Source of the DNA: Nitrososphaerota archaeon | GTDB taxonomy: Archaea > Thermoproteota > Nitrososphaeria > Nitrososphaerales > JACPRH01 | Assembly (NCBI GenBank): GCA_016190055.1 | Contig: JACPRH010000005.1 | Location: forward strand, 1-35,232 | DNA length: 35,232 nt | Reading direction: 5' to 3' | Shown: in pieces, positions 16,232 through 22,718 of the stretch | Layout: each line of letters starts with the position of its first letter | Position numbering within the stretch: the first letter of the stretch is position 1 | Position numbers and translations under genes: made by a program | The notes under the pieces: generated by a model | The model's input: only the letters and a program-made list of their open reading frames with translations | Told to the model about the DNA's origin: nothing | Databases searched by the model: none

Positions 16232-16349
16232 ACCCACCACCCATGATATCTCAAGACAAGACACCTTCCCAAGCCCTGCAGCTTAGACCATGCGGAGCCT
16301 ATATTCCAGCAAATCCAGAAGTATGATCTAGGCGACGACCTCGCGCCGC
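16218..16349 (-). other. tRNA-like element, possibly intron-containing or a pseudo-tRNA
   Basis: On the minus strand this region has a B-box-like T arm (GGGTTCAAATC, 16225-16235), an A-box-like TGGTCTAAGCTG (16279-16290), and ends that can pair over 9 bp (GCGGCGCGA at 16341-16349 with TCGCGCCGT at 16218-16226, one G-U). I could not fold a normal cloverleaf: the T stem has a mismatch and neither candidate anticodon arm (TTGGGAA or TTGAGAT) pairs well. It overlaps the antiporter stop codon. It may be a tRNA with introns, a decayed tRNA, or coincidence. Confidence 0.25.
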
Positions 16350-16412
16350 TCTGTCGGATTAACACATGATAAAACAAATTACGAATTCAGATGACAACAA
16401 AAGCTAAGCAGG

Positions 16413-18689
16413 TCAAGAAATCTCTGCAGCAATTCGAGTCTCGCTGCAGTCAAAAGGATTCAATAGAGTAGCAGCGGCAGAGATTAGTAACTTCAAGTAA
16501 TTCACAGTATCACACATCATACCAGAATCAGTGAGCTGAACAGCCAGGCCCCGTTTCGGAGCATGTTCCCCAGTATCATTCGTCATCACGTACTGTACTC
16601 TCTGCCCAGCCAAAAGATGTAGCCCTTCTTCCGCTAATTGCCGAGCCACAAACGATTGAACAATATCAACTTCATAATTTTCAGGATTCTTTGAGAGAAA
16701 CTTGATAATGACAAGATCATCTACAGAGACCTCGTATCTGCGAAGACTATCCGCATACCGCTTTAACACCTGCAGAGCATGAGGTATCCTGCTCACCACA
16801 GATTCAGCATCTGACGCCTCGCTCAAAACCGCTAGCATCGCCTCTTGACACTTGGAAACTATCCGTGGAGTATCATGCCTTCGGCTCTCGATTCCTCTAG
16901 CCTTTATCAGCCCGCTTTCAAAGACACCGAAGTATCTGTTCAGCACCGGCACATCACTATGCATCCTTGAGGGCAGAAAGGCGATCCACCGGTAGATACC
17001 TTCGAAGGCTACTGGGAAGCCTGTCTCTCGCTCGATCTCTCGGCAGAGATCAAGATAATCCTCCACTGTGGCCTTCGGCTTCTGCAACCACATAGAATCA
17101 ACGATACCATGGATAACCTCGAACCCTCTCCGTTCAGCCATCTTAGAAGCATCAAGCAAAGTCTTCCGCGCGTATGCACAAACTGCTATGTGAGAGTCTA
17201 TGCGCCCAAACTTCGCGTTCCGGTAACCAAGATAACCAAAGCAGCAGACAAGAATCCGCTTCAACGCCTTCTGCCGAGCATCAAACCTAGCCTTAGCCTC
17301 AGGATCAGAAGCCTCACCCTTTAGCTTCTTGTAGGTCAACCGCTTCCTGAGAACAACATCAAGCACCCTAGGAATAAGGCCTCTACGCCGCTCACAGACA
17401 TGAAAATCAACCTCAGGAACACGGCTAGAAGAATCAGGGCAGCACTCGCAGAGCACCGTTTCTGCACTGATGTTCTTCTTCAACATAATCATCGGGTAGA
17501 GCGACGTAAAATCTAGCTCGCCAACCCCGCTGTAAACACCCATCCGGGGCTCAAACACAAAACCCCCTCTATCACCAACCAGCAGCTGCCTAGCAGTTTT
17601 CGGCCGCTCGGCTAAAACAGGCTTCCAAGGAATCAACAACCCATCTTTTGTAGCCCTGTAAAACTGGAGGCTAGCCAGGGCTTTACCTATAGACGCTCTA
17701 GCAGCAGTGTGAACCGGGATACGGCAGAGCCTCGAAACCTCAACCAACCCTTCAAACCCGCACTCGTCGAAAAAGAAGGTGTGAGAAACATCAATGTGAA
17801 CCCGCCCAAAAAACCTGTACGTCGGATGCCGATACAACACGCGACCATAGGAAAAATACGATCTACCTCCATTAACAGCAGACCTAACCGGAACACTCTC
17901 CTCCCGCCCCAAAACAAACCCGCAGGAAACACCAGCCACCTCCGCCCGACGAACCAAATACGGGACAGTAAACGAATCCCCATCATCAGTAAACACAACA
18001 TCCGGATCAACCCGCCGCACAACCTCAACCAAACCCCGAAGCAAATCACCCTCACAAGAACCACCAGACAACTCAGTCACGCGACCATCATGCTCCAACA
18101 CAATAGACTGGATAGGATCTTCAAAACTTGGGATCTTTCGTCGAGCAGCCACCTTAACCCTGAGGCGAACCGTCTTCAAACAAGGTATCTCATACTCAAT
18201 CATCTCAGCATCATCAAGCAAAGTCCAAGAAACACAGTCCCCACTATTCTGCTCCGCCCTAACATAGGCGAATGGGAACAAATCCTTCTCATACAGGTAG
18301 ACTTGAGCAGGCATCAAATCAGCATTGTATATCCGATAGATACCCCAGTCAGCCAGCCGCTCAACAGCCTCAGCAAGCCGCTCCGCACGCCTCATATCCC
18401 TCAAAGCCAACCTTAGAACCTGAGACGACGCAAAATCAGTAATTCGCTCAATCCGCATCTCAAAACCAACGTCAAACACAAACGGCTTAATCTCAGGCCG
18501 CTGCGACAGATACTCCAAATCCGAAGCATAATCAGAAGCCACATAGATTGAACGCCGCCAAGGATCAGCAAACCGGACACACCTACCATCCCGCGTCTTA
18601 ACCCAAACAACCATCTCACCACCAGTACAGGAAGGATAAAGATCAAGAATCCAACCCTCAACAACCACAGCAACCAAGTTAGGAAGCAC
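16413..18689 (-). CDS. PolB2-like family B DNA polymerase with lost proofreading motifs
   Basis: A 758-residue family B polymerase. Motif A is intact (DFTSLYP, Asp393) and motif B keeps its lysine (KALKRIL, Lys477) in an unusual setting, CCFGYLGY where NSxYG is normal. Motif C reads HGIVDS instead of YGDTDS: the second, catalytic Asp531 is kept, the first is Ile529. The exonuclease motifs are destroyed: Exo I D-x-E is V-A-A (in LRVKVAARRK) and Exo II N-x3-FD is DGDSFT. This fits the archaeal PolB2/Dpo2 group, known for degenerate catalytic motifs and, in Sulfolobus, for damage-induced expression and mutagenesis (from memory). It is the last gene of a four-gene operon, 12 bp after a small protein. 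Likely role: translesion or mutagenic synthesis without proofreading; whether it still polymerises is open. Confidence 0.85.
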   Translation of the reverse strand: MLPNLVAVVVEGWILDLYPSCTGGEMVVWVKTRDGRCVRFADPWRRSIYVASDYASDLEYLSQRPEIKPFVFDVGFEMRIERITDFASSQVLRLALRDMRRAERLAEAVERLADWGIYRIYNADLMPAQVYLYEKDLFPFAYVRAEQNSGDCVSWTLLDDAEMIEYEIPCLKTVRLRVKVAARRKIPSFEDPIQSIVLEHDGRVTELSGGSCEGDLLRGLVEVVRRVDPDVVFTDDGDSFTVPYLVRRAEVAGVSCGFVLGREESVPVRSAVNGGRSYFSYGRVLYRHPTYRFFGRVHIDVSHTFFFDECGFEGLVEVSRLCRIPVHTAARASIGKALASLQFYRATKDGLLIPWKPVLAERPKTARQLLVGDRGGFVFEPRMGVYSGVGELDFTSLYPMIMLKKNISAETVLCECCPDSSSRVPEVDFHVCERRRGLIPRVLDVVLRKRLTYKKLKGEASDPEAKARFDARQKALKRILVCCFGYLGYRNAKFGRIDSHIAVCAYARKTLLDASKMAERRGFEVIHGIVDSMWLQKPKATVEDYLDLCREIERETGFPVAFEGIYRWIAFLPSRMHSDVPVLNRYFGVFESGLIKARGIESRRHDTPRIVSKCQEAMLAVLSEASDAESVVSRIPHALQVLKRYADSLRRYEVSVDDLVIIKFLSKNPENYEVDIVQSFVARQLAEEGLHLLAGQRVQYVMTNDTGEHAPKRGLAVQLTDSGMMCDTVNYLKLLISAAATLLNPFDCSETRIAAEIS

Positions 18690-18701
18690 CCTCTAGCTAG
18701 G

Positions 18702-18956
18702 CTAGTATTCTGATAGTTGACGTTGAAGCCACTTGATCATCTTGTGCTGAACCATCAAGATCGTCATGAACATCGCTTCACTAGTCACAGGCCTATCCGC
18801 AGCCTCAATTTCAACCCCGTAGCGCCTACACATACTCATCATCTCCATGAACACCTCCCGATCCTTCCCCCGCAAAGCATCAGCAAACCCCCTCCAAGAC
18901 CGAACCTCCTCCTCAACCACAGAAGAAACAGAAGAACGCTCAGAAGTCTCAGTCAA
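18702..18956 (-). CDS. Small protein B of the PolB2 cassette
   Basis: An 84-residue protein predicted to be mostly helical. It aligns with the preceding gene product over most of its length: EEEVRSWRGFADALRGKDRE here against EDEIRSWKPFEKVLRGGDR there, then MFMTILMVQHK against LFMSVLLEHQL. The two are therefore paralogues from a tandem duplication. Its ATG overlaps the previous stop codon by 4 bp, and it ends 12 bp before the polymerase start. I know of no function; the position between a recombinase-like protein and a polymerase suggests an adaptor or subunit, possibly a heterodimer with its paralogue. No cysteine or membrane motif. Confidence 0.7.
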   Translation of the reverse strand: MTETSERSSVSSVVEEEVRSWRGFADALRGKDREVFMEMMSMCRRYGVEIEAADRPVTSEAMFMTILMVQHKMIKWLQRQLSEY

Positions 18957-19246
18957 ACCTCATCACCAACCTCCCTCATCTCACACAGCCTAGACTGCTC
19001 CAACCGGCACCCAGCCTCAGCCAGCCGCAGCTGATGCTCAAGCAACACAGACATGAACAAGCCTTCAAACCTGAACAGCCGGACGGCCGAGGAAGATGCA
19101 GAAGCATTACACCTAGCCACGTTAAACATCTCTTGAAGCGCACACCGGTCGCCGCCTCGAAGCACCTTCTCAAACGGCTTCCAGCTCCTGATCTCATCCT
19201 CCAAAGCCATCCTGAACGAAGGAACAGTCCTACCCAACCGTAGCAA
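18953..19246 (-). CDS. Small protein A of the PolB2 cassette
   Basis: A 97-residue, mostly helical protein, paralogous to the 84-residue product encoded next: both share an E-x-E-I/V-R-S-W start, an L-R-G-x-D-R turn, a M-F or M-M-S-M helix and an F-M-S/T-x-L-x-x-x-Q/H helix. Its start overlaps the end of the RadA-like gene by 17 bp and its stop overlaps the next start by 4 bp, so translation is coupled throughout the cassette. Function unknown. Short proteins also accompany PolB2 in Sulfolobus UV-induced operons as far as I recall, but I cannot confirm homology from here. Confidence 0.7.
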   Translation of the reverse strand: MLRLGRTVPSFRMALEDEIRSWKPFEKVLRGGDRCALQEMFNVARCNASASSSAVRLFRFEGLFMSVLLEHQLRLAEAGCRLEQSRLCEMREVGDEV

Positions 19247-20330
19247 CCTCCTGCTGCTGAAACTGAAGCTGAAAAGAATCCAGAGTCAACCTACCACTCT
19301 TATTTTCAGGCTCATCAACCCAGAAATCCACAGGAGAACGAGAAGGATGCTTCAACAATGAACCATACACCCTGCGGTTCCGCTCCCTAAACTCCACCAA
19401 AACATCCACATCGGGAAGCAACCTACCAGACACAAACGGACGCTCCTCACCACCACTACCACGAATACGGCCATGACCACCGCTACCACCGGCGGTGGCG
19501 ATACACAGCACTTTACGTTCGCGGCAGACATCGGTGACTCGGCGCCTCACAAAGTCAAGGATCTGCTCAGCTTCACCCTGCTTCACATCATCCACACTAC
19601 TAAACAGGCTGAAAATACCTGAAACCACAACCAAACTGACCCCATACCTGTCCACAATCTTCGGCAGATCCGCGATAAGACTCCAAAGCTCGTAACAGGT
19701 GAAAGCCCTAGCGACAACAACCCTGTCCAAAGCCTCCGCAGCAGAGAAACGCCACACCCTAGCCAGCGACGCAACAGAATAAGGATCGAACACCATACCA
19801 GCATCAACAAAAAACACGCTCCCACCACTGCCCAATCTGCCCCTGCTCGACTGAAGCAAAGCCTTCACACAATACCGCTCAACTAACCGGTCAGCAAACC
19901 CACTGCCCCGGAGAAGCACAAACCACCCTGGCTTCAAACCCCCAACGAACTCATCAACACCCCTCAAACGAGCAGTCAACCCCCTCAAAACAGCCGCAGA
20001 CTCAAACACAACCTCCTTCCTCGGAGAATAACTCTCGCCAAGAACAGAATCGGGCGGTGACGAGCTTTCAATCTCTACAGGGCTGACGACCTCACGACGC
20101 TGCAGATTCTCAAGAGCGGAGCCGCCGCAATTAGGACAGCAACGATCAGAGAGAAGATGCTTCACTTCCTCAACACCCAGCCAGCGACGACTAGTAACCA
20201 AAACCTCATAGCAAGCCCCGCAGAAGTAAACCTCACGCCTACCAAAAAAATCAGGACAGAAATCAGATGCCGAGTCTTGACGAGCCCCTGAATATTCCAC
20301 GATTGGACTGCAAAGAGATAGGTTGCCCAA
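19230..20330 (-). CDS. RadA/RecA-like paralogue with degenerate ATPase motifs
   Basis: Residues 37-68 form a zinc ribbon (CGAC and CPNC). Residues 110-340 follow the RadA core: GVDEFVGGLKPGWFVLL matches the 'GIETGxITEIxG' lead-in, VFFVDAGMVFDPYSV matches 'YIDTEGTFRPERI', and LDRVVVARAFTCYELW matches 'LDNIIVARAFNSDHQ'. Catalytic positions are lost: the P-loop is RGSGFADRL with no GK[TS], the DTE glutamate is Gly/Met, and the Walker B Asp position reads VVVSG. It is thus a recombinase paralogue that probably cannot hydrolyse ATP. First gene of the cassette with two small proteins and PolB2. The TTG start at 20330 sits about 26 bp from a TATA box. Role by analogy: platform or RadA modulator, comparable in logic to ImuA. 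Confidence 0.8.
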   Translation of the reverse strand: MGNLSLCSPIVEYSGARQDSASDFCPDFFGRREVYFCGACYEVLVTSRRWLGVEEVKHLLSDRCCPNCGGSALENLQRREVVSPVEIESSSPPDSVLGESYSPRKEVVFESAAVLRGLTARLRGVDEFVGGLKPGWFVLLRGSGFADRLVERYCVKALLQSSRGRLGSGGSVFFVDAGMVFDPYSVASLARVWRFSAAEALDRVVVARAFTCYELWSLIADLPKIVDRYGVSLVVVSGIFSLFSSVDDVKQGEAEQILDFVRRRVTDVCRERKVLCIATAGGSGGHGRIRGSGGEERPFVSGRLLPDVDVLVEFRERNRRVYGSLLKHPSRSPVDFWVDEPENKSGRLTLDSFQLQFQQQEVATVG

Positions 20331-20393
20331 GGTAAACGTTGAGACCGCCAGATATTATATAAGCTGTCCCAAAAATGCTCCACCGGTGGAACA
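20331..20393 (-). promoter_or_regulatory. Promoter and palindromic operator of the RadA-like/PolB2 cassette
   Basis: In minus-strand order: the perfect palindrome TCCACCGGTGGA (20379-20390), then 15 bp, then a strong TATA box CTTATATAATAT (20352-20363), then about 22-26 bp to the TTG start at 20330, so the message is probably leaderless. The 16-base block CTCCACCGGTGGAACA (20378-20393 on the + strand) is identical to the one at 24697-24712 in the promoter of the ribbon-helix-helix gene. Lying upstream of BRE/TATA, this copy is placed where archaeal activators usually bind. Confidence 0.7.
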
Positions 20394-20458
20394 AAGCAGA
20401 TTCAGAACCAGAAGAGCAGCGACACAATGTTTCTAATGATCTCGAGTGTTCAGTTAGA

Positions 20459-20755
20459 TTATACTGCTACGACTATGCTCGTAGGTTCTTTTTCAGACAC
20501 AATTAAAGTATAATCATTCTCCTCTAGGCGGTAGAACTCAAAGATCCGCCGAGGTAACTTTAACACAAATCCATCCTCTTTAGGAAGAACCTGTACCTCC
20601 GCCTTAACCAGAGCCTTATCCGCCATCGCATCGTCCTTTTTAGCAGATATAACAAAGTGATCCAGATCTACCGCGCACAGGTACATGACTTTTGGCAGCT
20701 GCTTCGGCACCATCTTCCTTTCGATTTCGAGATCCGCCTTTACAAGCTTCTCCAT
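20459..20755 (-). CDS. Hypothetical protein with AbrB/SpoVT-like C-terminus
   Basis: A 98-residue protein. The C-terminal half (LPKEDGFVLKLPRRIFEFYR, then NDYTLIVSEKEPTSIVV) resembles the swapped-hairpin AbrB/MazE DNA-binding fold, in which a short LPxxxR-F/L strand-helix unit is followed by a strand; the assignment is tentative. The N-terminal half is not recognised. A TATA-like CTTAATTTATGG (20780-20791) and GAGGAG (20766-20771) precede the ATG at 20755. It lies 128 bp upstream of the RadA-like gene on the same strand, with that gene's own promoter in between, so the two need not be co-transcribed. Confidence 0.55.
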   Translation of the reverse strand: MEKLVKADLEIERKMVPKQLPKVMYLCAVDLDHFVISAKKDDAMADKALVKAEVQVLPKEDGFVLKLPRRIFEFYRLEENDYTLIVSEKEPTSIVVAV

Positions 20756-20974
20756 TCTACTTTAACTCCTCAACATGGCCATAAATTAAGATTAACTCCA
20801 CGAAACCATCAAGACCTCACTTTCTGACCCACAGCATGGCTTTCATCGATTGGCCAGATTTCTTCTTGAATCTTAGGGTAAATAGGAGCAGGTTGTTGTC
20901 AAAGTCTATCGTAGGGCTAATGCAAGACTGTCACGGTCTTTATATCGACATCAGCCAAGTTATTGACGAGCAAG

Positions 20975-21179
20975 ATGGAGATTCAACGCATAACTGTTGA
21001 TCAGAAAATCCTCAAAGGAAAGCCAATCATCAAAGGCACCCCGCATTCCAGTCTACTTGATCCTAGAACTCCTAGATTCAGGAATGAGCGAAGAAAATAT
21101 CCTGAAAGAATACCCAGAACTGAAACGCGAAGACATTAAGGCAACCCTTGAATATGCCTCAAAGATCCTACGGCAATAA
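20975..21179 (+). pseudogene. DUF433 antitoxin-like gene with a frameshift
   Basis: DUF433 proteins are small helix-turn-helix proteins, often antitoxins of PIN-like toxins. From ATG 20975 the frame gives MEIQRITVDQKILKGKPIIK-GT, the DUF433 N-terminus; the family then needs RIPVYLILELL, which is encoded in the next frame (from about 21043) and continues correctly through SGMSEENILKEYPEL and REDIKATLEYA to the stop at 21179. The frames join at a CCCC run (21039-21042): removing one C restores KGT-RIPVYL. A TATA-like TTTATAT at 20939-20945 fits the ATG at 20975. It is either a young pseudogene or an assembly error. No toxin partner follows. Confidence 0.75.
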
Positions 21180-21391
21180 AAGGTCATACCGATAGAGAAA
21201 TCAGAACCAAAGGCCACAATCCTTCGCTGAAGCCAAATTGGTGAAGGAAAACGGGATTATAATGTACTTCCCCTCAACGATACTTAACCTTCAAGTCCTT
21301 CTCTGAATATATGACCGGTTCAGCTGAGAAAAACCCGTTCAGAGAGCGCCTGGTCATCAACCCGATCTTTGCTGAAGCAGTTAGGACATTC

Positions 21392-21775
21392 TCATATCTC
21401 TACTTTTTCAGGTTTTGCGCTCGGGTCATACTCAGGATTTGACCCCTCGATCCACTCATTAGTGAGAGCGAGACCCTTAGCCGCCTTCTCACTTGCCGTC
21501 AACCTCCAAACCTCATCGTTCACCTCTGACAGGCGGTAGATCTTCTTGCTAGTCTTATCCTCGTTAAGGTTGATTCTGCCAAAATAAGCCCAGTCGGACA
21601 GTATCTTCCCTTCGAGGTTTATCGTAACCCTAGACGTTCTACCGCATATAGAGCAAGTTACTCTATGTTTCATCCCTATCATGTCTCCGTTGCCCAAGGT
21701 AGCAAGGCCAAGTGAATTATCAGAAAATCTATTTGGTGCTAGCTCGCGATGAACTAATTGCCTTCCTAACTTCAT
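21392..21775 (-). CDS. Hypothetical protein with CxxC motif
   Basis: Up to 127 residues. The region after MKHRVTCSICGRTSRVTINL looks like a small zinc- or strand-rich domain with one CxxC; further metal ligands are not obvious, so a dimeric site is possible. It continues ILSDWAYFGRINLNEDKTSK. Not recognised. The longest frame starts at 21775 and would overlap the upstream regulator gene by 47 bp; starts at Met32 (21682) or Met35 (21673) are more likely, since GGAG lies just upstream of them. It is probably co-transcribed with the winged-helix regulator upstream (end 21729). Confidence 0.5.
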   Translation of the reverse strand: MKLGRQLVHRELAPNRFSDNSLGLATLGNGDMIGMKHRVTCSICGRTSRVTINLEGKILSDWAYFGRINLNEDKTSKKIYRLSEVNDEVWRLTASEKAAKGLALTNEWIEGSNPEYDPSAKPEKVEI

Positions 21776-22298
21776 TTACAGTAGAATAGCCTCGGTAATC
21801 TGCTTTCTGTACGTCGAGTATAGTCTTCTTAAAGCGCCCTTCTTGTTCAGAATTCAATCTGCTCTGAGAAACTTTCGCTATTTTGACCTTGACTGCTTCT
21901 TTAGCTGACGGTTCCTTGATGATGAGTTCATTGTTGTGGTCTGAGATTTGGAAAGCTAATTGCGACAAAGTTTTTGCTATTGAGCTTTCGGTGTTAAGTG
22001 TGTATAGTGTTGCTCGCCCGATCCGCCTTGTCGGCTTGACCAAGCTGTATTTTTCGAGTGTTGGCCACAGTCGGAAGAGAGTTTTCCACCCTACACCCGA
22101 GTTTCTAGCTATCTCTGTCTTGGAGTAGTCCAAACCCTTATAGAGCGTTAGGAAGTCCAATAGTCGAACCATCGCCCCGTCTCCAAGAACTCTTTGCAGC
22201 GTTGGCGGATTAATTTCCGACAGCTCTTCTTCAGTGGGCTTCATTTCCATAATATTGATGGCGGTGGTAACCATATTTAAACTTGTATCAAGACACAT
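21729..22298 (-). CDS. Winged helix-turn-helix transcriptional regulator
   Basis: A 189-residue protein with an archaeal winged-helix domain at about residues 35-110: GDGAMVRLLDFLTLYKGLDY, the helix-turn-helix SKTEIARNSGVGWKTLFRLW, and the wing RRIGRATLYTLNTES. The C-terminal 80 residues are basic and unassigned. ATG 22298 is about 26 bp from a TATA element shared with the divergent gene, but ATG 22250 is also possible: a second TATA-like TTTAAATA (22274-22281) sits 26 bp before it. It is divergent from another small winged-helix protein, an arrangement typical of local regulators. Target unknown. Confidence 0.7.
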   Translation of the reverse strand: MCLDTSLNMVTTAINIMEMKPTEEELSEINPPTLQRVLGDGAMVRLLDFLTLYKGLDYSKTEIARNSGVGWKTLFRLWPTLEKYSLVKPTRRIGRATLYTLNTESSIAKTLSQLAFQISDHNNELIIKEPSAKEAVKVKIAKVSQSRLNSEQEGRFKKTILDVQKADYRGYSTVNEVRKAISSSRASTK

Positions 22299-22363
22299 TT
22301 ATAGTGTCTCTCATGACATAAATGTATATAGTGCCTTGCGAGATACAATAGGCACGGGCATAG
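22299..22363. promoter_or_regulatory. Divergent promoter sharing one TATA element
   Basis: The symmetric TGTATATAG (22323-22331) is spaced about 26 bp from the likely starts on both strands (22298 minus, about 22353 plus). It is flanked by an imperfect inverted repeat, GTGTCTC (22305-22311) and GAGATAC (22340-22346), a possible operator for one of the two winged-helix proteins. Confidence 0.4.
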
Positions 22364-22603
22364 TTGGACGATCTCGAACTTGCAATCATACGCCGTCTCT
22401 TCCGCAGGGGAAACATAGGCGCAAGCCACACATCAATAGAAGGCGTATCCCGAGGCCTACCTAAACACATGAAAGGTGACTCAATGAAGACTGTCAAACG
22501 GCTGATAAAGGACGGTTGGATAGTTCAACATCCCACAAACTACGGAACGCAAATTGCGCTCAACTCACAAAGAATCCAAGAAATAAGAAATCTAATAAGA
22601 TAA
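22364..22603 (+). CDS. Small winged-helix DNA-binding protein
   Basis: A 79-residue protein that is essentially one winged helix: LELAIIRRLFRRGNIGASHT, a recognition-helix candidate KHMKGDSMKTVKRLIKDGWI, and the wing VQHPTNYGTQIALNSQ. An in-frame stop directly precedes the TTG at 22364, so this TTG is the first possible start; the divergent TATA element lies about 35 bp upstream. Its position just upstream of the DEAH helicase gene (116 bp) might mean a regulatory link but does not prove one. Confidence 0.6.
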   Translation: MDDLELAIIRRLFRRGNIGASHTSIEGVSRGLPKHMKGDSMKTVKRLIKDGWIVQHPTNYGTQIALNSQRIQEIRNLIR

Positions 22604-22718
22604 TGAATGATAATCACATCTACAGGCACCAAAAAATACCCTGCAGAAAAAGTGAGGACAACCATAGGTTGGTTTATCTTGTCCCTTTCGGTAATGATGC
22701 TTTGGAGGCCCGAGGTTT

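Noticed and set aside
17687-18416. Long open frames overlapping the PolB2 gene on both strands
   Set aside because: These are shadow frames of a coding gene with clear polymerase motifs; their composition is atypical and they lack start signals.
18717-19243. Plus-strand ORFs rich in His/Pro/Arg opposite the two small cassette genes
   Set aside because: They are antisense shadows; the minus-strand frames are mutually homologous and translationally coupled, which decides the coding strand.
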